A stretch of DNA of 23,992 bases. It comes from CAZFVY01 sp964522665. Lineage in GTDB: Bacteria > Verrucomicrobiota > Verrucomicrobiia > Limisphaerales > CAZFVY01. Of this stretch, positions 1 to 7,623 are shown one piece after another (within the stretch, counting starts at the first letter, position 1; the number at the start of each line of letters is the position of its first letter). The notes under the pieces are model-generated. The model worked only from the letters and a program-made list of their open reading frames with translations. It did no database searches and was not told the DNA's origin. Location: positions 1 through 23,992 of the forward strand of contig CAZFVY010000108.1 of the NCBI GenBank assembly GCA_964522665.1, given 5' to 3'. Position numbers and translations under genes: made by a program.

Positions 1-111
1 GGGGCGCATTCTTGGCTTGATCGTGCCGCGGCGAGAAAAGCTGCCACTCAACGCGTTCACTGGCCACGCAATTGACTATGCAGCAAAGTTTTATCGCTTA
101 AGTAAGCGCCA
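1..111 (-). repeat. Partial copy 1 of TIR-bounded element (family A)
   Basis: The first 111 bases match positions 23526-23636 with about seven differences by eye, and match the reverse complement of 12505-12615. The segment ends at 96-111 with GCTTAAGTAAGCGCCA, the inverted form of the terminus TGGCGCTTACTTAAGC seen at the other end of the two complete copies. The window starts inside the element, so its other end is missing. No ORF is supported inside. It is best read as a non-autonomous, MITE-like repeat; the mobilising enzyme is unknown. Confidence 0.75.
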
Positions 112-115
112 TTCT

Positions 116-286
116 CCCGCAGGGACGGCTGAGATCGAGAGGTTAAAACCGCAGCCGTCTGCGGATACTTGGGGTATCTAACGCGGCAGGAGTGCAATCT
201 CAGCCGTCCCTCTCGGGACTTTTGCCTAATCCGCCTTTAACTCGGCGTTGAAACGCCGAGCTACTCTCGGTCGTCCCTCTCGGGAC
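116..286. repeat. Long inverted-repeat element, GGGACGGCTGAGA family, copy 1
   Basis: The left arm CCCGCAGGGACGGCTGAGAT (116-135) is answered by a right arm at 196-219 containing CTCAGCCGTCCC and CGGGAC, enclosing about 60 bases. It is followed by the perfect hairpin CTCGGCGTTGAAACGCCGAG (241-260) and by CTCGGTCGTCCCTCTCGGGA (266-285). The same order of modules occurs at 20895-21067, while the sequence between the arms is quite different. It directly follows the family A element. The remaining DNA to the start codon at 541 shows no gene; a run of seven T at 374-380 is the only other landmark. Confidence 0.7.
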
Positions 287-540
287 CGGTCGTCTCTCCG
301 GGCGAGTAAGCTTCAAGGCCGCGATTCCCGCGGAAGAATACCGTCTCGCGCGCGTCGCAAAGGGCGCAGCTCATTTTTTTGACCAGTCGATAGTTTGGGA
401 GGGAAACGGGAAGAGGTGAGCTCAGCGTCGGTTGCGCCAAACCCGCGGCAGGCCGAGTAAAACATGAGCTGCGCCGATTCGCAAAATTCCTCCCAAAGCC
501 CGCTTGCATTTACCGCGCCGCTGGATTATAGGCCACGATC

Positions 541-3348
541 ATGAAGATTGCCATGCTACCGCGTTCGCGCGCGTTTCTGGGAAATTGGAGGTATCGGGGG
601 ATCGTCACCGGGGTATTGCTGGGGTTGGCCGGCCTGACCGTCGAGGCGCAGGCGCCCAAACCGTCCAAGTTCAAGGATTACGCGGAGGTCACCAAAGACA
701 CGACCCGCTACGACGGGTTGTTCACCTTATTCCGCACCAACGAGACGCTTTACGCGGAGCTGCGGCCGAATCAACTCGATCAGCCGCTGCTGGCGCCCAT
801 CGCCGTCGCGCGCGGCCTCGCCCTGGCCGGCCAGCCGTTGAACTTTGGCGATGAGTGGATTCTCCTCTTCCGGCGCGTGGGCGATAACCTGCAATTGGTG
901 CGCCGCAACATCCATTATGAGGCGCCGAAAGGCTCGCCGCTCGAAAAGGCCGTCCAGCAGAATTACACCGATTCCGTCCTGATGGCCCTGCCGATCGTCG
1001 CGCTCGGCCCGAACGGCAGCGCGTTGATCGACTTTTCGCAAATCTTCCTCTCGGACTTCGCGGAATTGGGCCTGGGCAACTTCGATCGCGGCCGCAGTTC
1101 GTGGCACAAGATCAAGGCGTTCCCGAACAACCTCGAACTCGAGGTCGAAGCCACCTACGGCGGCGGCCGCGGCTCGGGCCGGTTCGGCGACAATGGCGTG
1201 GCCGACTCGCGCGGCATCACGGTGGTCGTTCACTACAGCCTTTGCAAGCTCCCCGACCCCGGCTACAAGCCTCGTTTCGCGGACAACCGCGTCGGCCATT
1301 TCGTCAGCGCCACGAAGGATTTTGGCTCGGCGGACCCCGACACCGTTTTCATGCGCCGCATCAATCGCTGGCGGTTGGAAAAATCGGACCCGAAGGCCAA
1401 GCTTTCCCCGCCCAAACGCCAGCTCGTCTGGTGGGTCGAGGACACCGTGCCGCATGAATACCGGCCCTATGTCGAGGCCGGCATTCTCGAATGGAACAAG
1501 GCCTTCGAGAAAATCGGCTTCCGCAACGCCATCGAGGTCCGCTGGCAGAATGAACGCGACGATTTCGATCCCGAGGACATCAATTACTGCACGTTCCGCT
1601 GGATCACGACCAGTTCCACGTTCGCCATGTCCGGCCTGCGGGCGGACCCGATCAGCGGCGAGATCATCGACGGCGACGTGATCTTCGACGCCAGTTGGAT
1701 TCGCGCGCTGAGGTCGGATTACGCCTATCTGGTCGGCAAACCGATCGCCGCGGGCGCCGAGGATTGGGCGCCGCTGGCCCAGGGCGAAGTCATCAGCCCG
1801 ATCATGGCCGCCAAGAATGGTTACGGCCTGCCGTTCCCGATTCCCCGCCCCGGCTCGCCGTGGAACGCCCCGGACACGCAGGGGATGGAGGCGCGCCTCG
1901 TGCCCGATTCCTGGAGCCCGCTCCAAATGCAGATCAACCGGCGCTTTAACCAGGGGCAATTCAACTTCTGCCAATGCGCCATGGGCAAGGCCCGGGAGTT
2001 GAGCATGGCCGCCATCGCGCTCGCCGCCGAGGGCAAGGCGTCGCCGGACGACAAATTGCCGGACGAATTCCTCGGCCAGACGATCAAGGAAATCGTGATG
2101 CACGAAGTCGGCCATTCGCTCGGCCTGCGGCACAATTTTCGCGCCAGCACAATGCTTCGCCTCGATCAGGTTAATGACACCGCGATCACCCACGCCAAGG
2201 GCATGGTCGGCAGCGTGATGGATTACAACCCCGTCAATATCGCCCGCAAAGGCCAGCCGCAGGGCGACTACGCCACGCCGACGATCGGGCCGTATGACTA
2301 TTGGGCGATTGAATACGCCTACAAGCCGATCGACGGCGACGAAGGCGACGAGTTGAAAAAGATCGCCAGCCGTTCGCCCCAGGGCGACTTGGCTTACTCG
2401 ACCGACGAGGACATGTACCTCAACGACGATCCCTATGTGAATACGTACGATCTCGGTGATGACCCGATGAAATACGGCCAGGAACGCGCCGCGCTGGCGG
2501 GAGAGTTGCTGAAAACGTTGGATGACAAAATGGTCAAGGACGGCGAATCGTGGGCGCGGCTCCGGCGCGCGTTCGGCGTGTTGCTCGGTCAATACGGCGA
2601 CGCGACCTATCTCGCCTCGGCGTTCATCGGCGGCCAATCCATCGTCCGCGACTTCAAGGGCAGCGAAGGCAGCCATGACCCGGTCAGCCCGATCCCTGGC
2701 GCCAAACAACGCGAGGCGCTCGACTTCGTGGCCAAGACCATTCTTTCCGGCGACGCGTTCCACTTCCCGCCGAGTCTCCTGCGCCGTCTGACCACCGATC
2801 ACTGGTATCATTGGGGTTCGGAATCGATGAACTACGGCGCCAGCGTCGATTACCCGATCGTCGAAGTCGTGCTCGGCATCCAGCGCATCGTGCTCGACCG
2901 GTGCTTTGACGGCTCCGTCCTCTGGCGCCTCGAAAACCAGGAGATGCAGTCCAACCCCGACGCCAAACCGCTCAAGATCGCGGACGTGTTCCAGACGATG
3001 ACCGACACGATCTGGGGCAACCTGAATTCCGGCTCCGATCCCCTCGTCGCCACCATGAAACGCAATCTGCAGCGCGAACATCTGCGCCGTCTCTGCCGTC
3101 TCGTGCTGGGCGAACGCCGCGGCTCCTTCACCGATGATTATGGCTACGTCGTTTTCCTCGGCGGTTCCCGCGCGGCCCCGGCCGACGCCCGGAGCCTTGC
3201 GCGATTGCACCTGCAACGCATCCAGGAAAAAATCGAAAAGAGCCTGACCGGCAATGGGCTCGACGACACGACCAAGGCCCACCTGACCGAATCCCGGGAA
3301 CGCATCCAGAAAGCGCTCCAGGCCGGTTACCAGGCGGTCGAGCCGTAG
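541..3348 (+). CDS. Secreted zinc-dependent metalloprotease (DUF5117/DUF4953 type)
   Basis: This 935-residue protein is probably an exported gluzincin/metzincin-like peptidase. The N-terminus has basic residues followed by a hydrophobic stretch (about 20-36) ending EAQA, which fits a signal peptide or anchor. The metzincin zinc motif HEVGHSLGLRH lies at residues 521-531, with His521, His525 and His531 as ligands and Glu522 as catalytic base. A Met-turn-like SVMDY (Met560) follows. The order fits the DUF5118/DUF5117 N-terminal region (about 45-280) and the DUF4953 catalytic region (about 290-640) of large bacterial proteases, and the length is normal for that family. The start at 541 gives a sensible signal sequence. 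No strong Shine-Dalgarno is visible, and a weak TTGCAT/TATAGG promoter-like pair lies at 504-532. The substrate is unknown. Confidence 0.9.
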   Translation: MKIAMLPRSRAFLGNWRYRGIVTGVLLGLAGLTVEAQAPKPSKFKDYAEVTKDTTRYDGLFTLFRTNETLYAELRPNQLDQPLLAPIAVARGLALAGQPLNFGDEWILLFRRVGDNLQLVRRNIHYEAPKGSPLEKAVQQNYTDSVLMALPIVALGPNGSALIDFSQIFLSDFAELGLGNFDRGRSSWHKIKAFPNNLELEVEATYGGGRGSGRFGDNGVADSRGITVVVHYSLCKLPDPGYKPRFADNRVGHFVSATKDFGSADPDTVFMRRINRWRLEKSDPKAKLSPPKRQLVWWVEDTVPHEYRPYVEAGILEWNKAFEKIGFRNAIEVRWQNERDDFDPEDINYCTFRWITTSSTFAMSGLRADPISGEIIDGDVIFDASWIRALRSDYAYLVGKPIAAGAEDWAPLAQGEVISPIMAAKNGYGLPFPIPRPGSPWNAPDTQGMEARLVPDSWSPLQMQINRRFNQGQFNFCQCAMGKARELSMAAIALAAEGKASPDDKLPDEFLGQTIKEIVMHEVGHSLGLRHNFRASTMLRLDQVNDTAITHAKGMVGSVMDYNPVNIARKGQPQGDYATPTIGPYDYWAIEYAYKPIDGDEGDELKKIASRSPQGDLAYSTDEDMYLNDDPYVNTYDLGDDPMKYGQERAALAGELLKTLDDKMVKDGESWARLRRAFGVLLGQYGDATYLASAFIGGQSIVRDFKGSEGSHDPVSPIPGAKQREALDFVAKTILSGDAFHFPPSLLRRLTTDHWYHWGSESMNYGASVDYPIVEVVLGIQRIVLDRCFDGSVLWRLENQEMQSNPDAKPLKIADVFQTMTDTIWGNLNSGSDPLVATMKRNLQREHLRRLCRLVLGERRGSFTDDYGYVVFLGGSRAAPADARSLARLHLQRIQEKIEKSLTGNGLDDTTKAHLTESRERIQKALQAGYQAVEP

Positions 3349-3375
3349 GGGCAAGCTTGGCCCCAGCCGAGATTG

Positions 3376-3642
3376 ATGAGCCTCTTAGGCGAACCACGCG
3401 AGAGCTGGCTCACGCGGGTGTTTCGTCATTTGGGTTACTTCGTGTTTGGCGTTTGCGCTGGCCTGTTCCCCGCGCTGGTAGTGATCGCCGCAGCCTCGTC
3501 GCATCCGATCCCGTGGCGGTTGCCCGTTTGCGTCGTGCTCGGTTCCGGGGCGATCTTCTGGTTCGTGGGCGTGCTGACACGAGGCCGCTTCCTGATTTGG
3601 TTGCTTCGGGCCTTCGGTCGAGAAATTGATTCAGATTGGTAA
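3376..3642 (+). CDS. Small two-helix membrane protein, unknown function
   Basis: This ORF encodes 88 residues starting MSLLGEPRES. Two hydrophobic segments (about residues 17-41 and 46-66) are separated by a short turn containing SHPIPWR, and the C-terminus GREIDSDW is charged. A TTG codon immediately upstream (3373) is an alternative start. It begins 27 bases after the protease stop codon, so the two may be co-transcribed. A short GGGGC/GCCCC stem lies between them but has no T-run. I do not recognise a family. Two clear membrane segments make it more likely real than a chance ORF, but there is no homology evidence. Confidence 0.55.
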   Translation: MSLLGEPRESWLTRVFRHLGYFVFGVCAGLFPALVVIAAASSHPIPWRLPVCVVLGSGAIFWFVGVLTRGRFLIWLLRAFGREIDSDW

Positions 3643-3945
3643 CGCCGGCCGTTCGCCTCGGGCGATCCTCACTCCGTTATTGATCGTCACGGAGCTTCGA
3701 TCTCCGCTTCCTCGCCCCCCGTCTGACGACCGCCCGTCTTCGCCGTTCCACATCACTCCGATTATTCCCATTCCCTCTCCCCTTCCGCCGGCCACCTGAT
3801 CACCCGCGCCGCTCGCCTTCCCCCGTGACGCCCGCGCAAATCATTTGTCGGATTTGAGGTTGAGCGGCAATTTATAGTTAAGAGCCTGACTGGAGGCCGC
3901 GCGGCGGATGTCGCGGCGGGTCTGCGGCGGGTTTCGCGAACGGGC
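3643..3945. other. Intergenic stretch, no gene seen
   Basis: About 300 bases rich in C-runs with no convincing ORF. The AT-richer part at 3841-3885 (TTGAGG and TATAGT blocks) is the likely promoter region of the sigma-factor gene, but no hexamer pair has good spacing. No clear terminator hairpin with a T-run is visible. Confidence 0.4.
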
Positions 3946-5400
3946 ATGGAAGACCAAGAGTTATTGCGGGAGTACGCGCGGACCGGTTCCGAATCGGCGT
4001 TTAGCGCGCTCGCGCGGCAATATATTGACCTCGTTTATTCGGCCGCGTTGCGGCAGGCGGGCAATCCGCATCTGGCGGAAGAGGCGACCCAAACGGTCTT
4101 CGTCCGGCTGGCGCAAAAGGCCGGGTCGCTCCCCTCCGGGGTGATACTGGCGGGCTGGCTCTATCGCGCCGCCCGGTTTGCCGCGGCGGACGTCGTGCGG
4201 TCGGAGAACCGCCGCCGACATTGGGAGCAACAGGCCATGGAAACGTTTTCCGAGCATCCAACCGACTCGCCCTGGGAACAAGTCGCGCCGTTCCTGGACG
4301 ACGCGCTGGCGACGCTCAACGAGGCCGACCGGAACGCGATCCTGCTCCGCTTCTTCCAACGCAAGAGCCTCAGTGAGGTTGGCCGCGCGTTCGGCACGAA
4401 CGAAGACGCCGCGCAAAAACGCGTGACACGCGCGGTCGATAAACTGCGCGCCTTTTTCACCCGGCGCGGTCAGGTTATTTCGAGCGCCGCTCTCGCCGGC
4501 GCTCTGGCCACCGGCGCCGTCGAAGCCGCGCCCGCGGCCCTGCTGACTTCGGTCACCGCCGCGGCGCTTGGCGCCAGCGCGATCGGCGCTTCAACCGCAA
4601 CCTCTGGCCTCTTAAAATTTATGGCATGGACCCAACTCAAAACCGTGGCCGTCGCGGCGGGCGCCGTCGTGGCCGGCGTCACCCTCTATCACGAGGCGGC
4701 GCAACTCAGCGCCCTCCGGCGGGAAAAACTGCAATTGGCCGCGGAGTTGCAACGCCTCCAACGGTCGGACACCGGCGAGGCCGCCCGCCTCGCCGCGCTC
4801 CAGGACGAGCTGGAACGCTCCCAGCGTGACGCCGCGGACGTCCACCGCCTGCGCGGAGAGGTCGCCCAATTGCGCCGCGATCAGGCGCTGGCCGCCCAGG
4901 TCGCGACCGCCTACGCGAAATTGAAGGAACAAGTCGCCAAGCACGATCCCAAGGCCGGCGCGGACACGGACGAGGAGACCGATCCCGCCAAAGAAGCCGA
5001 AAAGCAGACTTTCATCGCGAAGATGAATTTCACCCGGAACTGGCTGCTCGCGATTATGACTTACACCGACAAAACTAAAGGGACGGTGCCCGCGGACTAT
5101 GCCGCCGTGGCCGCCTACCTGCCCGAAGACGCGCGCGGCGTCGCGGCGCCAGACCAGTACGAGGTTGTTTACACCGGGGCGTTGGCCGACTTGGCGCACC
5201 CGGAAAAGACGATCGTGCTGCAAGAGAAGGCGCCGGTTCAAACGATCAGCGGGCGTTGGGCGAGGTCTTACGGTTTTGCCGACGGCCATTCAGAAATTCA
5301 CACCGCGGACCAAGCCGATGGCTTCCAAGCCTGGGCGCAAGAGCGAACCGTGACGGCGCCCGCGCCAACGCTCGGTCAGCTCTCGCCGCCGCAGCCGTGA
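3946..5400 (+). CDS. ECF-type sigma-70 factor with membrane-anchored C-terminal extension
   Basis: This 484-residue protein begins as an ECF sigma factor. Region 2 spans about residues 5-90 (SAFSALARQYIDLVYSAALR, then EEATQTVFVRLAQK), and region 4.2 with its helix-turn-helix spans about 116-170 (SLSEVGRAFGTNEDAAQKRV). A small-residue hydrophobic stretch (177-225) and a transmembrane segment (about 232-249) follow, then a charged heptad-rich region (about 250-330) that should form a coiled coil. The C-terminal domain (about 355-468) contains NFTRNWLLAIMTY and a YGFADGHSEIH motif resembling the DGH motif near the end of planctomycete/verrucomicrobial pseudopilin-like proteins. Ordinary ECF factors have about 180-200 residues, so more than half of this protein is extra. 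I infer a membrane-tethered sigma factor whose tail senses or restrains. No separate anti-sigma gene is adjacent. The ATG at 3946 places region 2 correctly. Confidence 0.85.
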   Translation: MEDQELLREYARTGSESAFSALARQYIDLVYSAALRQAGNPHLAEEATQTVFVRLAQKAGSLPSGVILAGWLYRAARFAAADVVRSENRRRHWEQQAMETFSEHPTDSPWEQVAPFLDDALATLNEADRNAILLRFFQRKSLSEVGRAFGTNEDAAQKRVTRAVDKLRAFFTRRGQVISSAALAGALATGAVEAAPAALLTSVTAAALGASAIGASTATSGLLKFMAWTQLKTVAVAAGAVVAGVTLYHEAAQLSALRREKLQLAAELQRLQRSDTGEAARLAALQDELERSQRDAADVHRLRGEVAQLRRDQALAAQVATAYAKLKEQVAKHDPKAGADTDEETDPAKEAEKQTFIAKMNFTRNWLLAIMTYTDKTKGTVPADYAAVAAYLPEDARGVAAPDQYEVVYTGALADLAHPEKTIVLQEKAPVQTISGRWARSYGFADGHSEIHTADQADGFQAWAQERTVTAPAPTLGQLSPPQP

Positions 5401-5442
5401 GTCGAGAATCTTAAAAGCCACAGACCAATCGTGGCGCCCGGT

Positions 5443-5501
5443 AAGCGCCGCGCGTCGTAACCTCCCGGTGGGGCGAGGCTCCCGCCGAGCCGTGAATGGG
5501 T
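5443..5501 (+). repeat. Direct repeat unit 1 (contains family B terminus)
   Basis: Positions 5443-5501 and 5742-5799 match over about 58 bases, from AAGCGCCGC to GTGAATGGGT, with only a few changes and a one-base indel. Each holds the family B terminus GGTGGGGCGAGGCTC (here at 5467-5481) followed by GCCGAGCCGTG. No matching inverted arm closes this copy, so it may be a solo end left by deletion or recombination. Confidence 0.7.
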
Positions 5502-5560
5502 TCGGGCGCTATAGGGCACAGTTGACGGTCTGAGATGGCGTGGACAGAAGCCTCCGGCCA

Positions 5561-5656
5561 GACGCGCTGCAAGCGCGTCATGTGATAGCTGGGATGGAGC
5601 GAAGCGAAGTCCCAGGAATGACCTCGAACGACAGTTTCTCCGGCCTGTAGGGCCGG
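5561..5656. repeat. Cluster of three short hairpins
   Basis: Three consecutive palindromes lie between the direct repeats: GACGCGCTGCAAGCGCGTC (5561-5579), CTGGGA...TCCCAG with a GCGAAGCGA centre (5589-5615), and CCGGCCTGTAGGGCCGG (5640-5656). The gap from 5401 to 6040 has no convincing coding region of its own. ORFs crossing it on the minus strand are just translations of repeat sequence. The hairpins look like REP-type units; none has a T-run typical of an intrinsic terminator. Confidence 0.5.
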
Positions 5657-5741
5657 GACCGCTTCGGTTGCCCAGCAAACCAAAGAGCCAGAAACGCCAA
5701 TAACTCAAGGTTGCGTCGGCTGAATTCGCTCCGCGCCGTTC

Positions 5742-5799
5742 AAGCGCCGCACGTCGTCACCTCCCGGTGGGGCGAGGCTCTGCCGAGCCGTGAATGGGT
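5742..5799 (+). repeat. Direct repeat unit 2
   Basis: Second copy of the repeat at 5443-5501, about 300 bases downstream in the same orientation. It overlaps the left arm of the complete family B element at 5766-5932. Confidence 0.7.
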
Positions 5800-5932
5800 C
5801 CAGCCGACAGCCACTACTCTTTGGATGTTATCCCCGACTCGCCCAACGACTCTCACTGCTAACGGGTCGGACAGCTTCGCCGCGCCGCTGCCGCCGATAA
5901 CTTGCCACGGCTCGGCCGAGCCTCGCCCCACC
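5766..5932. repeat. Family B element (GGTGGGGCGAGG termini), stand-alone copy
   Basis: Arms of 27 bases at 5766-5792 and 5906-5932 are reverse complements with a single mismatch. The outer ends read GGTGGGGCGAGGCTC and GAGCCTCGCCCCACC. The enclosed 113 bases hold no gene. The same termini bound the insert at 12623-12837 inside the family A element. This fits a short, non-coding, TIR-bounded mobile-like element or a large REP hairpin. Confidence 0.7.
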
Positions 5933-6040
5933 GTTAAGCCAATTCCCCGCCGTGAGCCTCGCCTCACCACCAACCCCGCTCCGCGCCCTCCCGGTCCCTT
6001 CCCGCGTGCAAATCGGCCTCTGTCATGGCAGAGTGGCAGC

Positions 6041-6973
6041 ATGAAGGCCCGGTACATCTTAGTCGCGTTGTTGGCCGGCGGCCTCCGCGCGGCCGCGCAA
6101 CAGGACACGCTGACGCTGGATGATCTGGTTCGCCAGGGGCAACAATGGGTCCAGGAGAACGTCGAGCAAGATTTCCTGCGCTCGCTCCCGCCGCTCGATC
6201 AGGATAAAGCGCAGCAATTCCTGAAATCGCTCGAGGCCCGTTTTCACGGCGAATACGTGATCGATCTCGCCCCGTTGCGTCAGACCGCCCAGGCCGTCCT
6301 GCCGCTCCTTGAGGCCTCGGACGAAACGGCGCCCTACGCCGCGTGGCTCCGATCGCAACTCGATTACCTCGAAGTCGCGGAGGAATTGCGCCTGATCGTT
6401 CCCGCCCCCAAGGTCGAGCCGGGCCAGCCGCCGAAGCGGGCGCCGAATCCCACGCCGGTGATCGAGCGCCAGGTCTGGAGCCGCCATCTTGCCCAGCGCC
6501 CGCTTCCCCAAGGCGCCAACGCCTACGTGCCGCGCCTCAAGCCAATCTTCGCCGCCCAACAAATCCCGCCCGAATTGGTCTGGCTCGCCGAGGTCGAATC
6601 CTCCTTCAACCCCCGCGCGCGCAGCCCGGTCGGCGCCGCCGGGATGTTTCAGTTGATGCCGGCCACCGCCAAGGATAACGGCCTTGCGTTGCGCCCCGAC
6701 GATGAACGGCTCGAGCCGGAGAAGAGCGCCAAGGCCGCGGCGGAATACCTGCACCGCCTCTATCAACGCTTCGGCGATTGGAGCCTGGTCTTGGCCGCCT
6801 ACAACGCCGGCGAAGGCCGCGTCCAAAATCTCCTCGACGCGCGCAAAACCAAGACCTTTGACGGCATCGCCACCCGCCTGCCGGCCGAAACGCAAATGTA
6901 CGTCCCCCGCATCGACGCCACGCTGCTCCGCCGCGAAGGCATCACGCTCGCGCAGTTAAAAGGACGGAAGTAA
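6041..6973 (+). CDS. Exported lytic transglycosylase, SLT domain
   Basis: This 310-residue protein should cleave the MurNAc-GlcNAc bond of peptidoglycan in the periplasm. Starting at ATG 6041 gives a signal peptide (MKARYILVALLAGGLRAAAQ). An upstream in-frame extension to 5711 only translates repeat DNA and is rejected. A helical N-terminal region (about 20-150) of unclear role precedes the SLT catalytic domain (about 163-285). Visible motifs are AEVESSFNP with catalytic Glu186, GAAGMFQLMPATA (about 198-210), and AYNAGEGRV (about 253-261), the three standard blocks of the Slt70/MltD-like fold. There is no LysM domain, unlike many MltD proteins. It sits alone between two repeat-rich gaps, so no operon partner is evident. 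Confidence 0.88.
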   Translation: MKARYILVALLAGGLRAAAQQDTLTLDDLVRQGQQWVQENVEQDFLRSLPPLDQDKAQQFLKSLEARFHGEYVIDLAPLRQTAQAVLPLLEASDETAPYAAWLRSQLDYLEVAEELRLIVPAPKVEPGQPPKRAPNPTPVIERQVWSRHLAQRPLPQGANAYVPRLKPIFAAQQIPPELVWLAEVESSFNPRARSPVGAAGMFQLMPATAKDNGLALRPDDERLEPEKSAKAAAEYLHRLYQRFGDWSLVLAAYNAGEGRVQNLLDARKTKTFDGIATRLPAETQMYVPRIDATLLRREGITLAQLKGRK

Positions 6974-7231
6974 ACCTGGAACGAGTCCTCACTCTACCGG
7001 TCGGGTGAATTACTTTTGCGCGGGCTTTCGTGGGGCTTCCCTCCGCTCCGTCCCAGACTGTCACATCTCGCGCTGCCAGCCCTTCCGACGGGACTCTCCT
7101 GACCAAGTTGCCACGTGATGGGAAACTCCCTTGGCGGTGACGAATGATTTCCCCTCGTTTCTGGCCAAACGCATCCTATTCAGGCGTCCACCGCCATTCC
7201 CAACCAATCCCAGTCGGGATTGAGGCCTGTA

Positions 7232-7269
7232 GCCCCAAGGTTGGCGCTCCTGGCGCCTACCTTGGGGGC
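7232..7269. repeat. REP-like hairpin, CCAAGG...CCTTGG family (family C)
   Basis: The arms GCCCCAAGGT and ACCTTGGGGGC pair, with an inner GGCGC/GCGCC stem, making a near-continuous hairpin of 38 bases. Related hairpins with the same CCCAAGG/CCTTGGG outer stem lie at 23258-23287 and 23674-23707. Confidence 0.6.
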
Positions 7270-7403
7270 CTTAAGCCGAGGATTTCAACCGCAACGCGGT
7301 TGTGTACTCTCCATCGCGCGCCATCGGACGTCGGGCAAAACCTGATCAAGGTTTGTTCGAACGCGGATCGTCTTCCCCCCGGGTGGCGCGTGCGCGCAAC
7401 GCG

Positions 7404-7433
7404 GGGCTTTAGGACGGAATCCCGCCAGGATTC
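7404..7433 (+). repeat. Family C downstream box (GGGCTTTAGGACGGAATCC)
   Basis: A 30-base block, GGGCTTTAGGACGGAATCCC continuing to CCAGGATTC, recurs at 23705-23734 with two differences. The second half is itself a small palindrome, GGAATCC...GGATTC. At 23705 it directly follows a CCTTGGG hairpin, so it appears to be part of the same repeat unit. Confidence 0.6.
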
Positions 7434-7623
7434 GCGCGCGTAGCGGCCGGCAATACCATCGGTCAAGGAAGGTCCGCAAGGAGCGCTCCGCCGTAACGAT
7501 GCTTAAAACGGATTTCAGACGCGGCGTCGGCTCGGTTTCTCGTTTCGGTTGGACTTTCCCGGGGAACCGTCGGAGTTTAAGCCATACCGACGCGGCCATC
7601 ACCGGCTTCGCGATTCGAGTTTA

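Larger units (their letters stand above)
6974..7623. other. Repeat-bearing intergenic region, no gene seen
   Basis: The 650-bp gap carries no convincing ORF. It holds two palindromic repeats (7232-7269 and 7404-7433, listed separately) and the short palindrome CAACCGCAACGCGGTTGTG near 7288-7306. A plus-strand ORF through the middle is a translation of these repeats. The promoter of the PSCyt2/PSD1 gene presumably lies near the right end but is not recognisable. Confidence 0.5.

Noticed and set aside
727..3354. Long minus-strand ORF (875 codons) opposite the first protease
   Set aside because: It is the antisense shadow of a high-GC gene; the translation is Arg/Ala/Val-rich with no domain, while the plus strand has a signal sequence and HExxHxxGxxH motif.
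5711..6040. N-terminal extension of the lytic transglycosylase
   Set aside because: The extra 110 codons translate the family B repeat and are Pro/Arg/Thr-rich; the ATG at 6041 gives a proper signal peptide.
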